IMG/VR virus record: IMGVR_UViG_3300022939_000089
Coordinates: 1-30,117 of that record
Length of the DNA: 30,117 bases
DNA from: a virus
Strand: one strand, 5' to 3'
Part shown: one piece after another, positions 6,123 to 11,916 of the stretch
Layout of the letters: each line of letters opens with the position of its first letter
Numbering within the stretch: position 1 is the first letter of the stretch
Translations under genes and position numbers: made by a program
The notes under the pieces: model-generated
What the model saw: the letters and a program-made list of their open reading frames with translations, nothing else
Databases searched by the model: none
What the model was told of the DNA's origin: nothing

Positions 6123-6549
6123 TATTTTCTCCAAATTTTTCAGCTAATTCATCTTCCATTGAAAATGCTTCGATTTCCCAAGGACGCTCATGATATTCTA
6201 GATCGCCCATCAAAGTTTTACGATGCCATTTGTGTGTTTTGAAAGTAATTTGACGTAGTTCATTCTTTGCATATTGTTTTACATGAACTAATTCATGACA
6301 AAGAGTCTTGATAAAAGTTTCTCTATCCAAAGAACTATCAATTCTGACTGTATATTCGCGATCATCTTCATCCATACAATCGCCAAGGACGCCTTCTTTC
6401 TCAGAAAGCTTCGAAATGAGCTGAATTTCCAGCATCACACCTTGTGTTCTAGGGAAAATTTGAGATTTTACGAACTCAGCAACTTGATATGCGAGTTTTC
6501 TTTTGCGAGAGCCGGAACCAGAGACATATAAATTGTCGAAGTGAACCAT
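6115..6549 (-). CDS. SprT-like zinc metallopeptidase-family protein (144 aa)
   Basis: The motif TLCHELVHVKQYAK (HExxH, residues near 88-92) marks the zinc site and catalytic Glu. Downstream, GDLEYHERPWEIEAF supplies the conserved 'Y...PWE.EA' helix with the likely third-ligand Glu. SprT/Spartan-like proteins cleave DNA-bound or misfolded proteins; small phage versions are mostly untested. The start has AGAGG upstream and a promoter at 6580-6608. The family call is good; the substrate is unknown. Confidence 0.75.
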   Translation of the reverse strand: MVHFDNLYVSGSGSRKRKLAYQVAEFVKSQIFPRTQGVMLEIQLISKLSEKEGVLGDCMDEDDREYTVRIDSSLDRETFIKTLCHELVHVKQYAKNELRQITFKTHKWHRKTLMGDLEYHERPWEIEAFSMEDELAEKFGENNE

Positions 6550-6579
6550 TTTTTTACCTCTATCATCAAATACAATATG

Positions 6580-6608
6580 ATTCTGTCACATTTGAGGGGA
6601 TTTGTCAA
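6580..6608 (-). promoter_or_regulatory. Probable sigma-70-type promoter
   Basis: TTGACA (6608-6603), 17-nt spacer, CAGAAT (6585-6580) upstream of the SprT-like gene. The -10 is weaker than in the other promoters. A GANTC site overlaps it. Confidence 0.6.
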
Positions 6609-6617
6609 GGGCTTTTA

Positions 6618-6839
6618 TTAAATTTCTTCTGAAATTTCTACTCTCATTCCTTTATTTTTTGCCATTTTTTCATAAAGACTATCAATTTTTGACCTATCAT
6701 GGTCGAGAGCCTCTTCAACTGAAGTTAATATATCCTGTAGTCCTTGTACATATCCAGTTTTATGGGCAGATTTCATACTAAAGTATAGTGCGACACAAAG
6801 ATAAATGCCGAACCCGATTACAACTGACATAGAAATCAT
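6618..6839 (-). CDS. Small membrane-anchored protein (73 aa)
   Basis: One N-terminal membrane segment (VVIGFGIYLCVALYF, residues 6-20) is followed by a charged helical tail, probably cytoplasmic or periplasmic coiled coil (DILTSVEEALDHDRSKIDSL). GAGGAAAAAA precedes the ATG, and the start overlaps the upstream stop as ATGA. Function unknown. Confidence 0.7.
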   Translation of the reverse strand: MISMSVVIGFGIYLCVALYFSMKSAHKTGYVQGLQDILTSVEEALDHDRSKIDSLYEKMAKNKGMRVEISEEI

Positions 6840-7156
6840 TTTTTTTCCTCTTTGATTGTAATTTTAGAACTAATATCAAAATAATTGTCTATTGTCTCAA
6901 TCATTTCTTTGACTTCATGCGATCCATTCCAAGAATGTTCATAAATTTCTAGAAAATTTTTGAGTTCAAGTCCAATGTTTGTAAGAGCTTGTTCTGAAAG
7001 ATGCAATTTATACTCAGCATCATACATTCTTTCTTTCAAATATGTTTCGAAGTCAGTTAAAGTTGCCGTTCCATCAAGTGCCTCATTTAAATTTACAAGA
7101 TTTTCTGACATTTGTGTAGATTTTTCATCAAAAAAATCAAAATTCATTTGCGTCAT
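6836..7156 (-). CDS. Hypothetical helical protein (106 aa)
   Basis: It begins MTQMNFDFFDEKSTQMSENL and is dominated by helix-forming acidic repeats. No family is recognised. ATG 7156 was chosen from GAAGGTGACAGTA upstream; the open frame extends to 7243 but lacks a ribosome site there. A late-promoter-like CATAAATA lies 27 nt upstream of this start. Confidence 0.65.
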   Translation of the reverse strand: MTQMNFDFFDEKSTQMSENLVNLNEALDGTATLTDFETYLKERMYDAEYKLHLSEQALTNIGLELKNFLEIYEHSWNGSHEVKEMIETIDNYFDISSKITIKEEKK

Positions 7157-7182
7157 TACTGTCACCTTCAGTTTCATTAAAA

Positions 7183-7190
7183 TATTTATG
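7183..7190 (-). promoter_or_regulatory. Possible T4-type late promoter
   Basis: CATAAATA reads on the minus strand, one base from the T4 late consensus TATAAATA, 27 nt before the ATG at 7156. It overlaps the stop codon of the RMF-like gene, so a chance match is possible. Confidence 0.35.
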
Positions 7191-7347
7191 TGTATGCATT
7201 TTCTAAACACCACGTCATACGAGCATCCCAACCTTTTTTCCACTCAGAATATTCAAAAGAATCTTCTTTATATGGATTATCTTTCCAAAGAAGGCCAGAA
7301 GCATGTGCATCTACGCCTTCTTGAAAAAAATTATTCGACCCACACAT
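7186..7347 (-). CDS. Ribosome modulation factor (RMF)-like protein (53 aa)
   Basis: RMF is a protein of about 55 residues that dimerises and silences ribosomes. This one, starting MCGSNNFFQEGVDAHASG, keeps the pattern 'G..A...G....NPY.......W..GW..RM' (EGVDAHASG, NPY, EWKKGWDARM), and its length fits. ATG 7347 was chosen: it gives the family length and has GAGAG 8 nt upstream; the frame is open to 7389. It overlaps the end of the membrane-anchored gene above. Related phage proteins include the CrpP-like group. Ribosome binding is inference. Confidence 0.6.
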   Translation of the reverse strand: MCGSNNFFQEGVDAHASGLLWKDNPYKEDSFEYSEWKKGWDARMTWCLENAYT

Positions 7348-7531
7348 GATGAAATCTCTCTGGAAGGTTTTCACAAGTGAAAACTTCATCAGTGTAATTC
7401 AGAACTCGAACACATTCGCCACTTGAATATGAAAAATGCACGTCAGGCATTTCCAACATGTTCAAAAACGAATTCACAATCATTGCTCCGCCCAGGCCAA
7501 ACGCAGCCGAGTAAAATATTATTCGAAACAT
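7331..7531 (-). CDS. Small exported or membrane-anchored protein (66 aa)
   Basis: An N-terminal hydrophobic segment (MFRIIFYSAAFGLGGAMIVN) acts as signal or anchor and is followed by a short polar domain with two Cys (GECVRVL, FTCENL) that could form a disulfide outside the cytoplasm. The start is fixed by AAGGAG 5 nt upstream, with a TAATG overlap at 7531. Function unknown. Confidence 0.65.
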   Translation of the reverse strand: MFRIIFYSAAFGLGGAMIVNSFLNMLEMPDVHFSYSSGECVRVLNYTDEVFTCENLPERFHHVWVE

Positions 7532-7761
7532 TACCACTCCTTACGATCTTTTTCGTTATCCCAGCCATAACGATAAGCCTCAATCTCACCAACAGTCATG
7601 TTATCTTTTTCAACACGCTCACCTTTGTATGTGCCTAGTGGCCAGTAGTGGGGGTCAAAAGAACGGTGATAATAACGATCGGCAGAACCTCTGTCTTGAG
7701 GGCTGCCATGTAAAGGAATGCCATCAGTTACAATGATATCAAAATCAGGATATATGGTCAT
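7531..7761 (-). CDS. Conserved small phage protein (76 aa)
   Basis: The core DRGSADRYYHRSFDPHYWPL followed by MTVGEIEAYRYGWDNE matches a small protein seen widely in phages ('RGsADsYY.R...PH.......EI.AY..G...'). Its function is not known. It is in a run of coupled genes, with ATGA upstream and TAATG downstream. Confidence 0.75.
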   Translation of the reverse strand: MTIYPDFDIIVTDGIPLHGSPQDRGSADRYYHRSFDPHYWPLGTYKGERVEKDNMTVGEIEAYRYGWDNEKDRKEW

Positions 7762-7949
7762 GAGAATTCTACCCCCACTTCAAACATGTCAACAGCAGAT
7801 ACAAAATCAAATTCCCCATTGGGAAGTTCGACAGTGAATTGAATGTCTGGATTTCCACCAAAACAAACACGACGATCAACAACAGTGTTGCCGGAGATTT
7901 GTGTAGCAGTCCACACAGAATCCATAAAAGTTTTTAAGTTAGAGTTCAT
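7758..7949 (-). CDS. Hypothetical small protein (63 aa)
   Basis: It begins MNSNLKTFMDSVWTATQISG and continues with beta-like IQFTVELPNGEFDFVSAVDM. No family recognised. It lies 3 nt downstream of its upstream neighbour and overlaps the next gene as ATGA. Confidence 0.65.
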   Translation of the reverse strand: MNSNLKTFMDSVWTATQISGNTVVDRRVCFGGNPDIQFTVELPNGEFDFVSAVDMFEVGVEFS

Positions 7950-7952
7950 AAT

Positions 7953-8294
7953 TTAGCTCCCTGTTACCAAGTTCCAAACGCCATTACCTTGCGCTTCTAA
8001 ATCTTCAATAAAGATGTGATGATCTCTATTACCATCACTATCCACTGAATTGCGTATGACAGTTTCACATGTCTGCCAGAGATCTCCCCACGTTTTACCA
8101 TTACAAACAGCAGAGGAATCATATCCCCAAACATCACATTTGTTCTGAATCGTCATGGGAGTTTGAAAGGGATGGTTCTCTCCCATTTTGATATTTTCAC
8201 CATAGATAGACCAACGTGTCTCAAATCCACAACCACTTCCATATGTATCGAAGTAGTTCATTTCATCTATGAATTCTTTAGCAGTCTGTGTCAT
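7953..8294 (-). CDS. Hypothetical protein (113 aa)
   Basis: It begins MTQTAKEFIDEMNYFDTYGS and contains CGFETRWSIYGENIKMGENH and a C-terminal HHIFIEDLEAQGNGVWNLVTG. No membrane segment and no recognised family. It is the first gene of its operon: the promoter at 8325-8353 and the recurring leader AGGTGATTCGTAATG lead into its ATG, implying early, strong expression. Confidence 0.7.
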   Translation of the reverse strand: MTQTAKEFIDEMNYFDTYGSGCGFETRWSIYGENIKMGENHPFQTPMTIQNKCDVWGYDSSAVCNGKTWGDLWQTCETVIRNSVDSDGNRDHHIFIEDLEAQGNGVWNLVTGS

Positions 8295-8373
8295 TACGAA
8301 TCACCTTTCATTACTTATACTACTAATATATGCGATTCGAACTCAAAAGTCAAGGGCCTGTGGCTAAAATTTG
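8290..8373 (+). repeat. 84-bp direct repeat, copy 1 (promoter-leader cassette)
   Basis: 8290-8373 aligns without gaps to 8516-8599. Both halves are nearly identical; differences cluster in the promoter spacer. The unit covers the first bases of a gene, its leader, a whole promoter and the sequence that, in copy 2, is the end of the phosphate-transporter gene. Confidence 0.85.
8325..8353 (-). promoter_or_regulatory. Sigma-70-type promoter
   Basis: TTGACT (8353-8348), 17-nt spacer, TATATT (8330-8325). The spacer holds GAATC (GANTC). It drives the operon beginning at 8294. Confidence 0.85.
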
Positions 8374-8388
8374 GGGGATGTGTTCGGT

Positions 8389-8520
8389 TTATGCCGCGCT
8401 CTCTTCTTCCTCTTCTTCAATTGGAAAGCACACAGTCACAAAATCAAACTCATCAAATGTAATGTTGTGTTTATGCGTGGGGCAAGTCTCCAACCACTCA
8501 AAAAATTCCTCTCTTGTCAT
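8389..8520 (-). CDS. Very small acidic protein (43 aa)
   Basis: It begins MTREEFFEWLETCPTHKHNI and ends in an acidic run (FPIEEEEEESAA). It is short but has its own promoter (8551-8579) and the leader AGGTGATTCGTAATG, identical to that of the gene at 8294. It is therefore very likely expressed early. Acidic mini-proteins of phages often bind host enzymes; nothing here shows which. Confidence 0.65.
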   Translation of the reverse strand: MTREEFFEWLETCPTHKHNITFDEFDFVTVCFPIEEEEEESAA

Positions 8521-8599
8521 TACGAATCACCTTTCATTACTTACACTACTAATATAAGTCATTTGAGCAAAGAAGTCAAGGGCCTGTGGCTAAAATTTG
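8516..8599 (+). repeat. 84-bp direct repeat, copy 2
   Basis: The partner of 8290-8373. It contains the promoter at 8551-8579, and its right end is the last 10 nt of the phosphate-transporter gene. The part 8540-8583 is also identical to 5757-5800. Confidence 0.85.
8551..8579 (-). promoter_or_regulatory. Sigma-70-type promoter
   Basis: TTGACT (8579-8574), 17-nt spacer, TATATT (8556-8551), driving the 43-aa gene. Identical in sequence to the promoter at 5768-5796. Confidence 0.85.
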
Positions 8600-9075
8600 C
8601 TCAAATATTTAGCAATCTGGCCAACAAACGGCAACAACATGATAGCCATTAGAAGGTTCGCTCCTGTATGTGCCATCGCAATTCGTAGTGTGTCTCCCTT
8701 CGGCATGCCATCAGAAACAAAAATTCCCGCAAGCCAGATGGTTCCTGTTGTTCCGATGTTCGCTCCTAGAACTGCTCCAATCGCTGCCGGAAGCGGCAAG
8801 GCACCAGACGCAACCAACGCAATGATGGCGGTTGTACTCAAGCTTGACGATTGCCACAACAAAGTCATGATGATTCCACCAAAGAACATATACAGTGGAT
8901 TTCCCAAGAAAAACGAAAGATGCTCCATGTTTCCCATGGCCTTCATGCCCCCAGAGAATGTTTTTAATCCGATATAGAATATTACCAGACCTACTAGTGC
9001 CGTGACGGCAGGGTTTCCTAAATCCATTTTCTTTACCTTTTTCCAAAGTTTCTTATTTTGATTCTGATTTTCCAT
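8590..9075 (-). CDS. Single-repeat Na+/phosphate cotransporter-family membrane protein (161 aa)
   Basis: It has the signature of the NptA/YjbB Na/Pi cotransporter family (PF02690): LLWQSSSLSTTAIIALVASG (QSSS motif) and then AAIGAVLGANIGTTGTI. Several membrane segments are visible: AVTALVGLVIFYIGL, FFGGIIMTLLW, AIIALVASGALPL, AIGAVLGANIG and GANLLMAIMLLPFVG. Full-length transporters carry two inverted QSSS repeats; this protein has one, so it might work as a homodimer or modulate a host transporter. An Asn/Lys-rich N-terminus (MENQNQNKKLWKKVKK) precedes the first segment. AAGGA lies upstream. A role in phosphate uptake during infection is inferred. Confidence 0.8.
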   Translation of the reverse strand: MENQNQNKKLWKKVKKMDLGNPAVTALVGLVIFYIGLKTFSGGMKAMGNMEHLSFFLGNPLYMFFGGIIMTLLWQSSSLSTTAIIALVASGALPLPAAIGAVLGANIGTTGTIWLAGIFVSDGMPKGDTLRIAMAHTGANLLMAIMLLPFVGQIAKYLSKF

Positions 9076-9172
9076 AGAGTATTTCCTTCTAATACCTCAC
9101 AATATAATTTATGTTAGAATTCCTTGGATTTGACCCGCTGCTTTTGACCGCTAAAAATAAATATGTTTCAGT

Positions 9173-9331
9173 ATGGGAAAGATATATCTTCAAGGAGACA
9201 GCATTCCAGATCAACAAAGGTGGTGGTATGTCATTCACCACGGCCACTTTGTTCGCAAAGTCGATCTGCAAAATGTTTCCAACTTTCCTACTCTAGAAAA
9301 TTCCGAATACATCTACATTCAAGCAGGCTAA
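9173..9331 (+). CDS. Possible small protein (52 aa)
   Basis: It begins MGKIYLQGDSIPDQQRWWYV and ends LENSEYIYIQAG. The composition looks like a real beta-rich protein, but no good ribosome-binding site precedes the ATG. An AATAAATA (late-like) lies just upstream at 9156-9163. Expression is uncertain. Confidence 0.4.
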   Translation: MGKIYLQGDSIPDQQRWWYVIHHGHFVRKVDLQNVSNFPTLENSEYIYIQAG

Positions 9332-9340
9332 AAAAAGCCC

Positions 9341-9370
9341 TTGACTTTCTCTATGAATCTGTTAGATTAT
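9341..9370 (+). promoter_or_regulatory. Sigma-70-type promoter of the sigma region 4 gene
   Basis: TTGACT (9341-9346), 18-nt spacer, GATTAT (9365-9370), with a GANTC site in the spacer. The leader AGGTGATTCGAAATG follows. Confidence 0.75.
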
Positions 9371-9398
9371 AAGAGTAATAAGAGAAAGGTGATTCGAA

Positions 9399-9644
9399 AT
9401 GATTAAGAACGACTCAGACATTCTTCGTACAACTCTTCTTACTCTCTCCCCCAGAGAAGAGCGTGTCATTCGAATGCGCTACGGACTGAACGGTGTCGGG
9501 CAGCACACTCTCGGCGAAATCGGATGCATTATGAACTTGTCTGTTGAGCGCATTCGTCAAATCCAAGCCAAAGCCGAACGGAAACTGAAACATCCTTCGC
9601 GTTCTGCGGATCTTCGCTCGATTTTAGTTGACATTGCTGCGTAA
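9399..9644 (+). CDS. Stand-alone sigma-70 region 4 protein (81 aa)
   Basis: Almost the whole protein is a sigma-70 region 4, the domain that reads the -35 element and sits on the RNA polymerase beta-flap. TLSPREERVIRMRYGLNG is followed by TLGEIGCIMNLSVERIRQIQ, the helix-turn-helix. AERKLKHPSRSADLRSIL then closely follows the end of bacterial RpoD (AL.KLRHPSRS..LRSFL). Regions 1 to 3 are absent, so it cannot act as a complete sigma factor. It could compete with host sigma, alter promoter choice, or serve as an activator. It has its own early promoter and the recurrent leader. Confidence 0.85.
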   Translation: MIKNDSDILRTTLLTLSPREERVIRMRYGLNGVGQHTLGEIGCIMNLSVERIRQIQAKAERKLKHPSRSADLRSILVDIAA

Positions 9645-9656
9645 GTCTGATACATT

Positions 9657-9884
9657 ATGAAAGTAAGAGTTGTAAAAAACACTTGGACATGGCCGACTCC
9701 CAAAAAAGGTTGGTATGGTTGGGTTGTTGTGGATGAAAACATCGAACCAATCATGATGCCTAATTGTCCTTTCAAAACAAAGAAAAATGCCATAGAGGCA
9801 ATCAAAAATGGAAGGTTTGAGAGTTGGGGAGTTACTGAAATAACCCATAAACCGATACCATCTTGGTATTATGAGTCATTTTAG
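9657..9884 (+). CDS. Hypothetical small protein (75 aa)
   Basis: It begins MKVRVVKNTWTWPTPKKGWY and has GWVVVDENIEPIMMPNCPFK and a helix NAIEAIKNGRF, a beta-hairpin/helix layout. No family is recognised. It starts 12 nt after the sigma region 4 gene and lacks a clear ribosome site, so it may rely on coupling. Confidence 0.6.
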   Translation: MKVRVVKNTWTWPTPKKGWYGWVVVDENIEPIMMPNCPFKTKKNAIEAIKNGRFESWGVTEITHKPIPSWYYESF

Positions 9885-9887
9885 GGG

Positions 9888-9916
9888 TTGACAGATTCCT
9901 TTTTGTGTGGTATAGT
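9888..9916 (+). promoter_or_regulatory. Sigma-70-type promoter
   Basis: TTGACA (9888-9893), 17-nt spacer, TATAGT (9911-9916), with GATTC directly after the -35. It precedes the gene at 9946. Confidence 0.85.
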
Positions 9917-9945
9917 TAGACATAATAAGAGAGAGGTGATTCGAA

Positions 9946-10143
9946 ATGACATATGAAGTAAGAACTACGATCACCACTTTGTGTCCTGTGATGGGAACTT
10001 TGGCAATGCCTGCTCTTGTTGTTGAGACTTTGGCAGAAGCGGAAGCATGGTTCGAATGCAGACTCGCACAAAGGCATCTTCACAGAGTTGTTCACACACT
10101 CTTCGGTGAAAGAGGTGAAGTTTTGAGAGTTGTCTTTTGCTAA
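9946..10143 (+). CDS. Hypothetical small protein (65 aa)
   Basis: It begins MTYEVRTTITTLCPVMGTLA and contains a helix (ETLAEAEAWFECRLAQRHLH) between two beta-like stretches, ending GEVLRVVFC. No family recognised. The promoter and the leader AGGTGATTCGAAATG mark it as an early gene. Confidence 0.65.
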   Translation: MTYEVRTTITTLCPVMGTLAMPALVVETLAEAEAWFECRLAQRHLHRVVHTLFGERGEVLRVVFC

Positions 10144-10151
10144 TTTTGCTC

Positions 10152-10180
10152 TTGACAGCTCTCTACAAATATCATAACAT
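10152..10180 (+). promoter_or_regulatory. Sigma-70-type promoter
   Basis: TTGACA (10152-10157), 17-nt spacer, TAACAT (10175-10180). It starts 8 nt after the previous stop and precedes the gene at 10210. Confidence 0.8.
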
Positions 10181-10209
10181 AGTAGAGTGACAAAGAAAGG
10201 TGATTCGAA

Positions 10210-10380
10210 ATGTCTACTGAAGTTGAAAATTTTCGTAACTCAATCCTTGGATACATTGATGCTTGTCGTCAAAATATCTTAGAGTATCGCGCAATGGGAG
10301 ATTCCCGTGCTGTAGAAGCCGCGGAAGGAATGATTGCCGATTTTGAAATGTGTCTACAACAACTAGAAGGAACACAGTGA
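10210..10380 (+). CDS. Hypothetical small helical protein (56 aa)
   Basis: It begins MSTEVENFRNSILGYIDACR and contains EYRAMGDSRAVEAAEGMIAD. It is predicted to be an all-helical hairpin. It has its own promoter and the leader AGGTGATTCGAAATG, and its TGA overlaps the next ATG (TGATG). Function unknown. Confidence 0.7.
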   Translation: MSTEVENFRNSILGYIDACRQNILEYRAMGDSRAVEAAEGMIADFEMCLQQLEGTQ

Positions 10381-10466
10381 TGCTAAAAGACCTCTTGATA
10401 GAAGTCTCTTCTGAAATTTTCTCAATCGTCCTTATCATAGGACTGATCTCTATGTATCTCTACTAA
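10380..10466 (+). CDS. 28-aa single-span membrane peptide
   Basis: It begins MLKDLLIEVSSEIFSIVLII and is nearly all one hydrophobic helix (IFSIVLIIGLISMYLY). It is coupled to the upstream gene by TGATG. The stop codons of this gene and the convergent zinc-ribbon gene overlap (10463-10466). Role unknown. Confidence 0.5.
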   Translation: MLKDLLIEVSSEIFSIVLIIGLISMYLY

Positions 10467-10804
10467 ACACTTTCTTCTAACTTAGCAGAACCACTATGGC
10501 CGCATGTAGGACAATACATGTGGCCTCTTTCTATATCATAATGCTCATTCATAGTAGCATAAGTAAAATATCCCTTACAGACCTTACAAGTCAAATGATA
10601 GATGATTTCTTTTTGTGCTTGAAAAGACATAACTCTCTCCCATTCTTCTTCAAACCCCACTTCCCATATAGACATATCCTCTCCCGCGAAATCATACCAG
10701 ACTCTTTTGAAATATCCATTCGCAGATGCCATGATGGTTTCGTGTGGAGAATTCAAATGACCCTTGACGAGCCAGAACAAACGATATGCCTCTTTGACTT
10801 CCAT
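10463..10804 (-). CDS. Protein with a C-terminal zinc ribbon (113 aa)
   Basis: The N-terminal 75 residues (MEVKEAYRLFWLVKGHLNSP) are unrecognised. The C-terminus has CKVC and CPTC, 25 residues apart, a typical four-Cys zinc ribbon, near residues 73-101. Such ribbons bind nucleic acid or protein partners. It is convergent with the plus-strand island. No canonical promoter is visible upstream. Confidence 0.65.
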   Translation of the reverse strand: MEVKEAYRLFWLVKGHLNSPHETIMASANGYFKRVWYDFAGEDMSIWEVGFEEEWERVMSFQAQKEIIYHLTCKVCKGYFTYATMNEHYDIERGHMYCPTCGHSGSAKLEESV

Positions 10805-11188
10805 GTGAATATGTAGGATCTTACCAAAAAGGGTTTTGGGTTTTTAGCCAGCAAAAAAAATTTTTTTCGGAAAAACTTTTAGAAACACTGAAAGATTCTG
10901 GGGGGCTGGTGCTATACACTTCCGCCTCATTCCAGATGGGAACCCACAAATTTAAAGATACACGCTGAGGTTTAGGGGGGTATCTAATTCAAGTCACGAA
11001 AGCTAAACTGAGCTAAAGCTGTACGAAAGCTTTGCCGGGACCCTACTTCAGAAACTCTCAGAAACTCTCTAAAAGATGCTCATATGGGCACTCTTTGTAA
11101 CTTTTCTATTCATTTCTAGCAGATGAGATTCACAGAATTATAAATAATTGCTCATAAGCTTTTAGCTTGAAGTCACCCCCAGATACGC
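10805..11188. other. Non-coding intergenic region with short repeats
   Basis: About 380 nt without a credible gene on either strand. It holds an A8T7-type tract near 10852-10867, a tandem 10-mer CAGAAACTCT (11049-11068), two copies of ACGAAAGCT (10996-11004 and 11023-11031) with a further AAAGCT between them, G-runs near 10900 and 10975, and a TATAAATA at 11139. An origin, a small RNA or a regulatory zone is possible; nothing decides between these. Confidence 0.4.
11139..11146 (+). promoter_or_regulatory. Possible T4-type late promoter
   Basis: A perfect TATAAATA on the plus strand. The only thing downstream in that direction is the terminator at 11191-11220, so it would make a transcript of some 60 nt, or it may be a chance match. 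Confidence 0.35.
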
Positions 11189-11190
11189 AA

Positions 11191-11220
11191 AAACCCTCTA
11201 GAGATTCTAGAGGGTTTTTT
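11191..11220. terminator. Bidirectional intrinsic terminator
   Basis: A perfect 12-bp stem AAACCCTCTAGA/TCTAGAGGGTTT with loop GAT is flanked by T-runs on both strands. It would end the minus-strand Cys-rich gene (11242-11514) and any plus-strand transcript from the left. Confidence 0.9.
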
Positions 11221-11241
11221 GATAGAAACTTTCTTCTAAGG

Positions 11242-11514
11242 TCAGTCTTTAGGAACTCTCAAATGTTTTCCAATTGTGGCCTCATCGTATTGTCCTTTTA
11301 CTGCCCAGTTTCTAAATGCTGAACACTCTGCATAACTCTCTGCACAAGAGTCTCTTAATGGGCATTCATCACAGGGACATGCCATATCTTTTTCAAAGTA
11401 ATCTCTGATGATTGAAGCATTTAAATTCTCAAAGAATTTCAATCTAGCTTCTTCTGGAGAGACTCCATGTAAGGCATTTAATTCAGCAATTTCTGCTAAT
11501 GATTCGATACTCAT
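11242..11514 (-). CDS. Cys-rich small protein (90 aa)
   Basis: The N-terminal half is helical (MSIESLAEIAELNALHGVSP). The second half has a cysteine cluster, ACPCDECPLRDSCAESYAEC, which could bind zinc or an iron-sulfur centre, followed by AFRNWAVKG. No family is recognised. It is a monocistronic unit with a canonical promoter (11548-11576) and the terminator at 11191-11220. Confidence 0.75.
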   Translation of the reverse strand: MSIESLAEIAELNALHGVSPEEARLKFFENLNASIIRDYFEKDMACPCDECPLRDSCAESYAECSAFRNWAVKGQYDEATIGKHLRVPKD

Positions 11515-11547
11515 TTAATCTCCTAATCATTATTGGCTAGCATAGCC

Positions 11548-11576
11548 ATAGTAACATTATAATCGGCCACTGTCAA
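11548..11576 (-). promoter_or_regulatory. Sigma-70-type promoter
   Basis: TTGACA (11576-11571), 17-nt spacer, TACTAT (11553-11548), upstream of the Cys-rich gene. Confidence 0.8.
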
Positions 11577-11597
11577 GAGCTTTTTAAAACTTTTTTC

Positions 11598-11630
11598 AAA
11601 AAAAAAGAGCAGCCAAAGAAGGACTGCTCT
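11598..11630 (-). terminator. Intrinsic terminator of the orphan RNA
   Basis: AGAGCAG/CTGCTCT plus CC/GG with one bulged A and loop AAAGAA (plus-strand view), followed on the minus strand by nine T residues. Confidence 0.9.
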
Positions 11631-11881
11631 AAGTTACCCATATAGAAAGGAGACAGGGAAAAGAAGAAAAACTTTTTTCCTCATACGCCCAGCTAGTATC
11701 TCCAATCTCTCCGCACGGACTTATTGACGTTGCCGCTCTAGTTTGATTGAAACTAACATCTCTGGGTTTCACGTCACCGATATTTCACGGGCGAATATAT
11801 TCACCAGAGATCGTGCTTTCAGGTGGCCTGCCCTCCGCACGGACATATGAGGAAAAGAGTCTAAAATCTTTTCTTCTTACA
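11600..11881 (-). ncRNA. Orphan structured RNA with its own promoter and terminator (about 280 nt)
   Basis: A canonical promoter (11888-11916) and a strong terminator (11598-11630) bracket a minus-strand transcript with no plausible protein; the longest ATG frame is about 24 codons with no ribosome site. Structure visible: an outer helix TTTTCCTCATA with TATGAGGAAAA (about 11855 and 11685), a perfect 8-bp helix ATCTCTGG/CCAGAGAT enclosing a hairpin GGTGAA-TATA-TTCGCC, and a hairpin AGTTT-CAATC-AAACT. The 12-mer GTCCGTGCGGAG occurs twice, just inside each arm of the outer helix. I do not recognise the family. It could be a regulatory RNA or a decoy that binds protein. Confidence 0.65.
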
Positions 11882-11887
11882 TATATT

Positions 11888-11916
11888 AATATAAGTGATT
11901 CGCAATGAAATGTCAA
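11888..11916 (-). promoter_or_regulatory. Sigma-70-type promoter of the orphan RNA
   Basis: TTGACA (11916-11911), 17-nt spacer, TATATT (11893-11888), with GAATC in the spacer. One of the best matches to consensus in the window. Confidence 0.85.

Noticed and set aside
8597-8977. Plus-strand frame of 126 codons
   Set aside because: It is the mirror of the Na/Pi cotransporter gene, whose family motifs are clear on the minus strand.
9163-9372. Plus-strand frame starting MFQYGKDISS (69 codons)
   Set aside because: It overlaps the better-looking frame at 9173 in another phase, runs through the sigma-gene promoter, and has a Ser/Arg-rich, non-protein-like composition.
11700-11850. Possible CRISPR-like or ribozyme reading of the two GTCCGTGCGGAG copies
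   Set aside because: Only two copies exist, with unequal flanks and no spacer array. No complete hammerhead, twister or glutamine-riboswitch core could be matched by eye.
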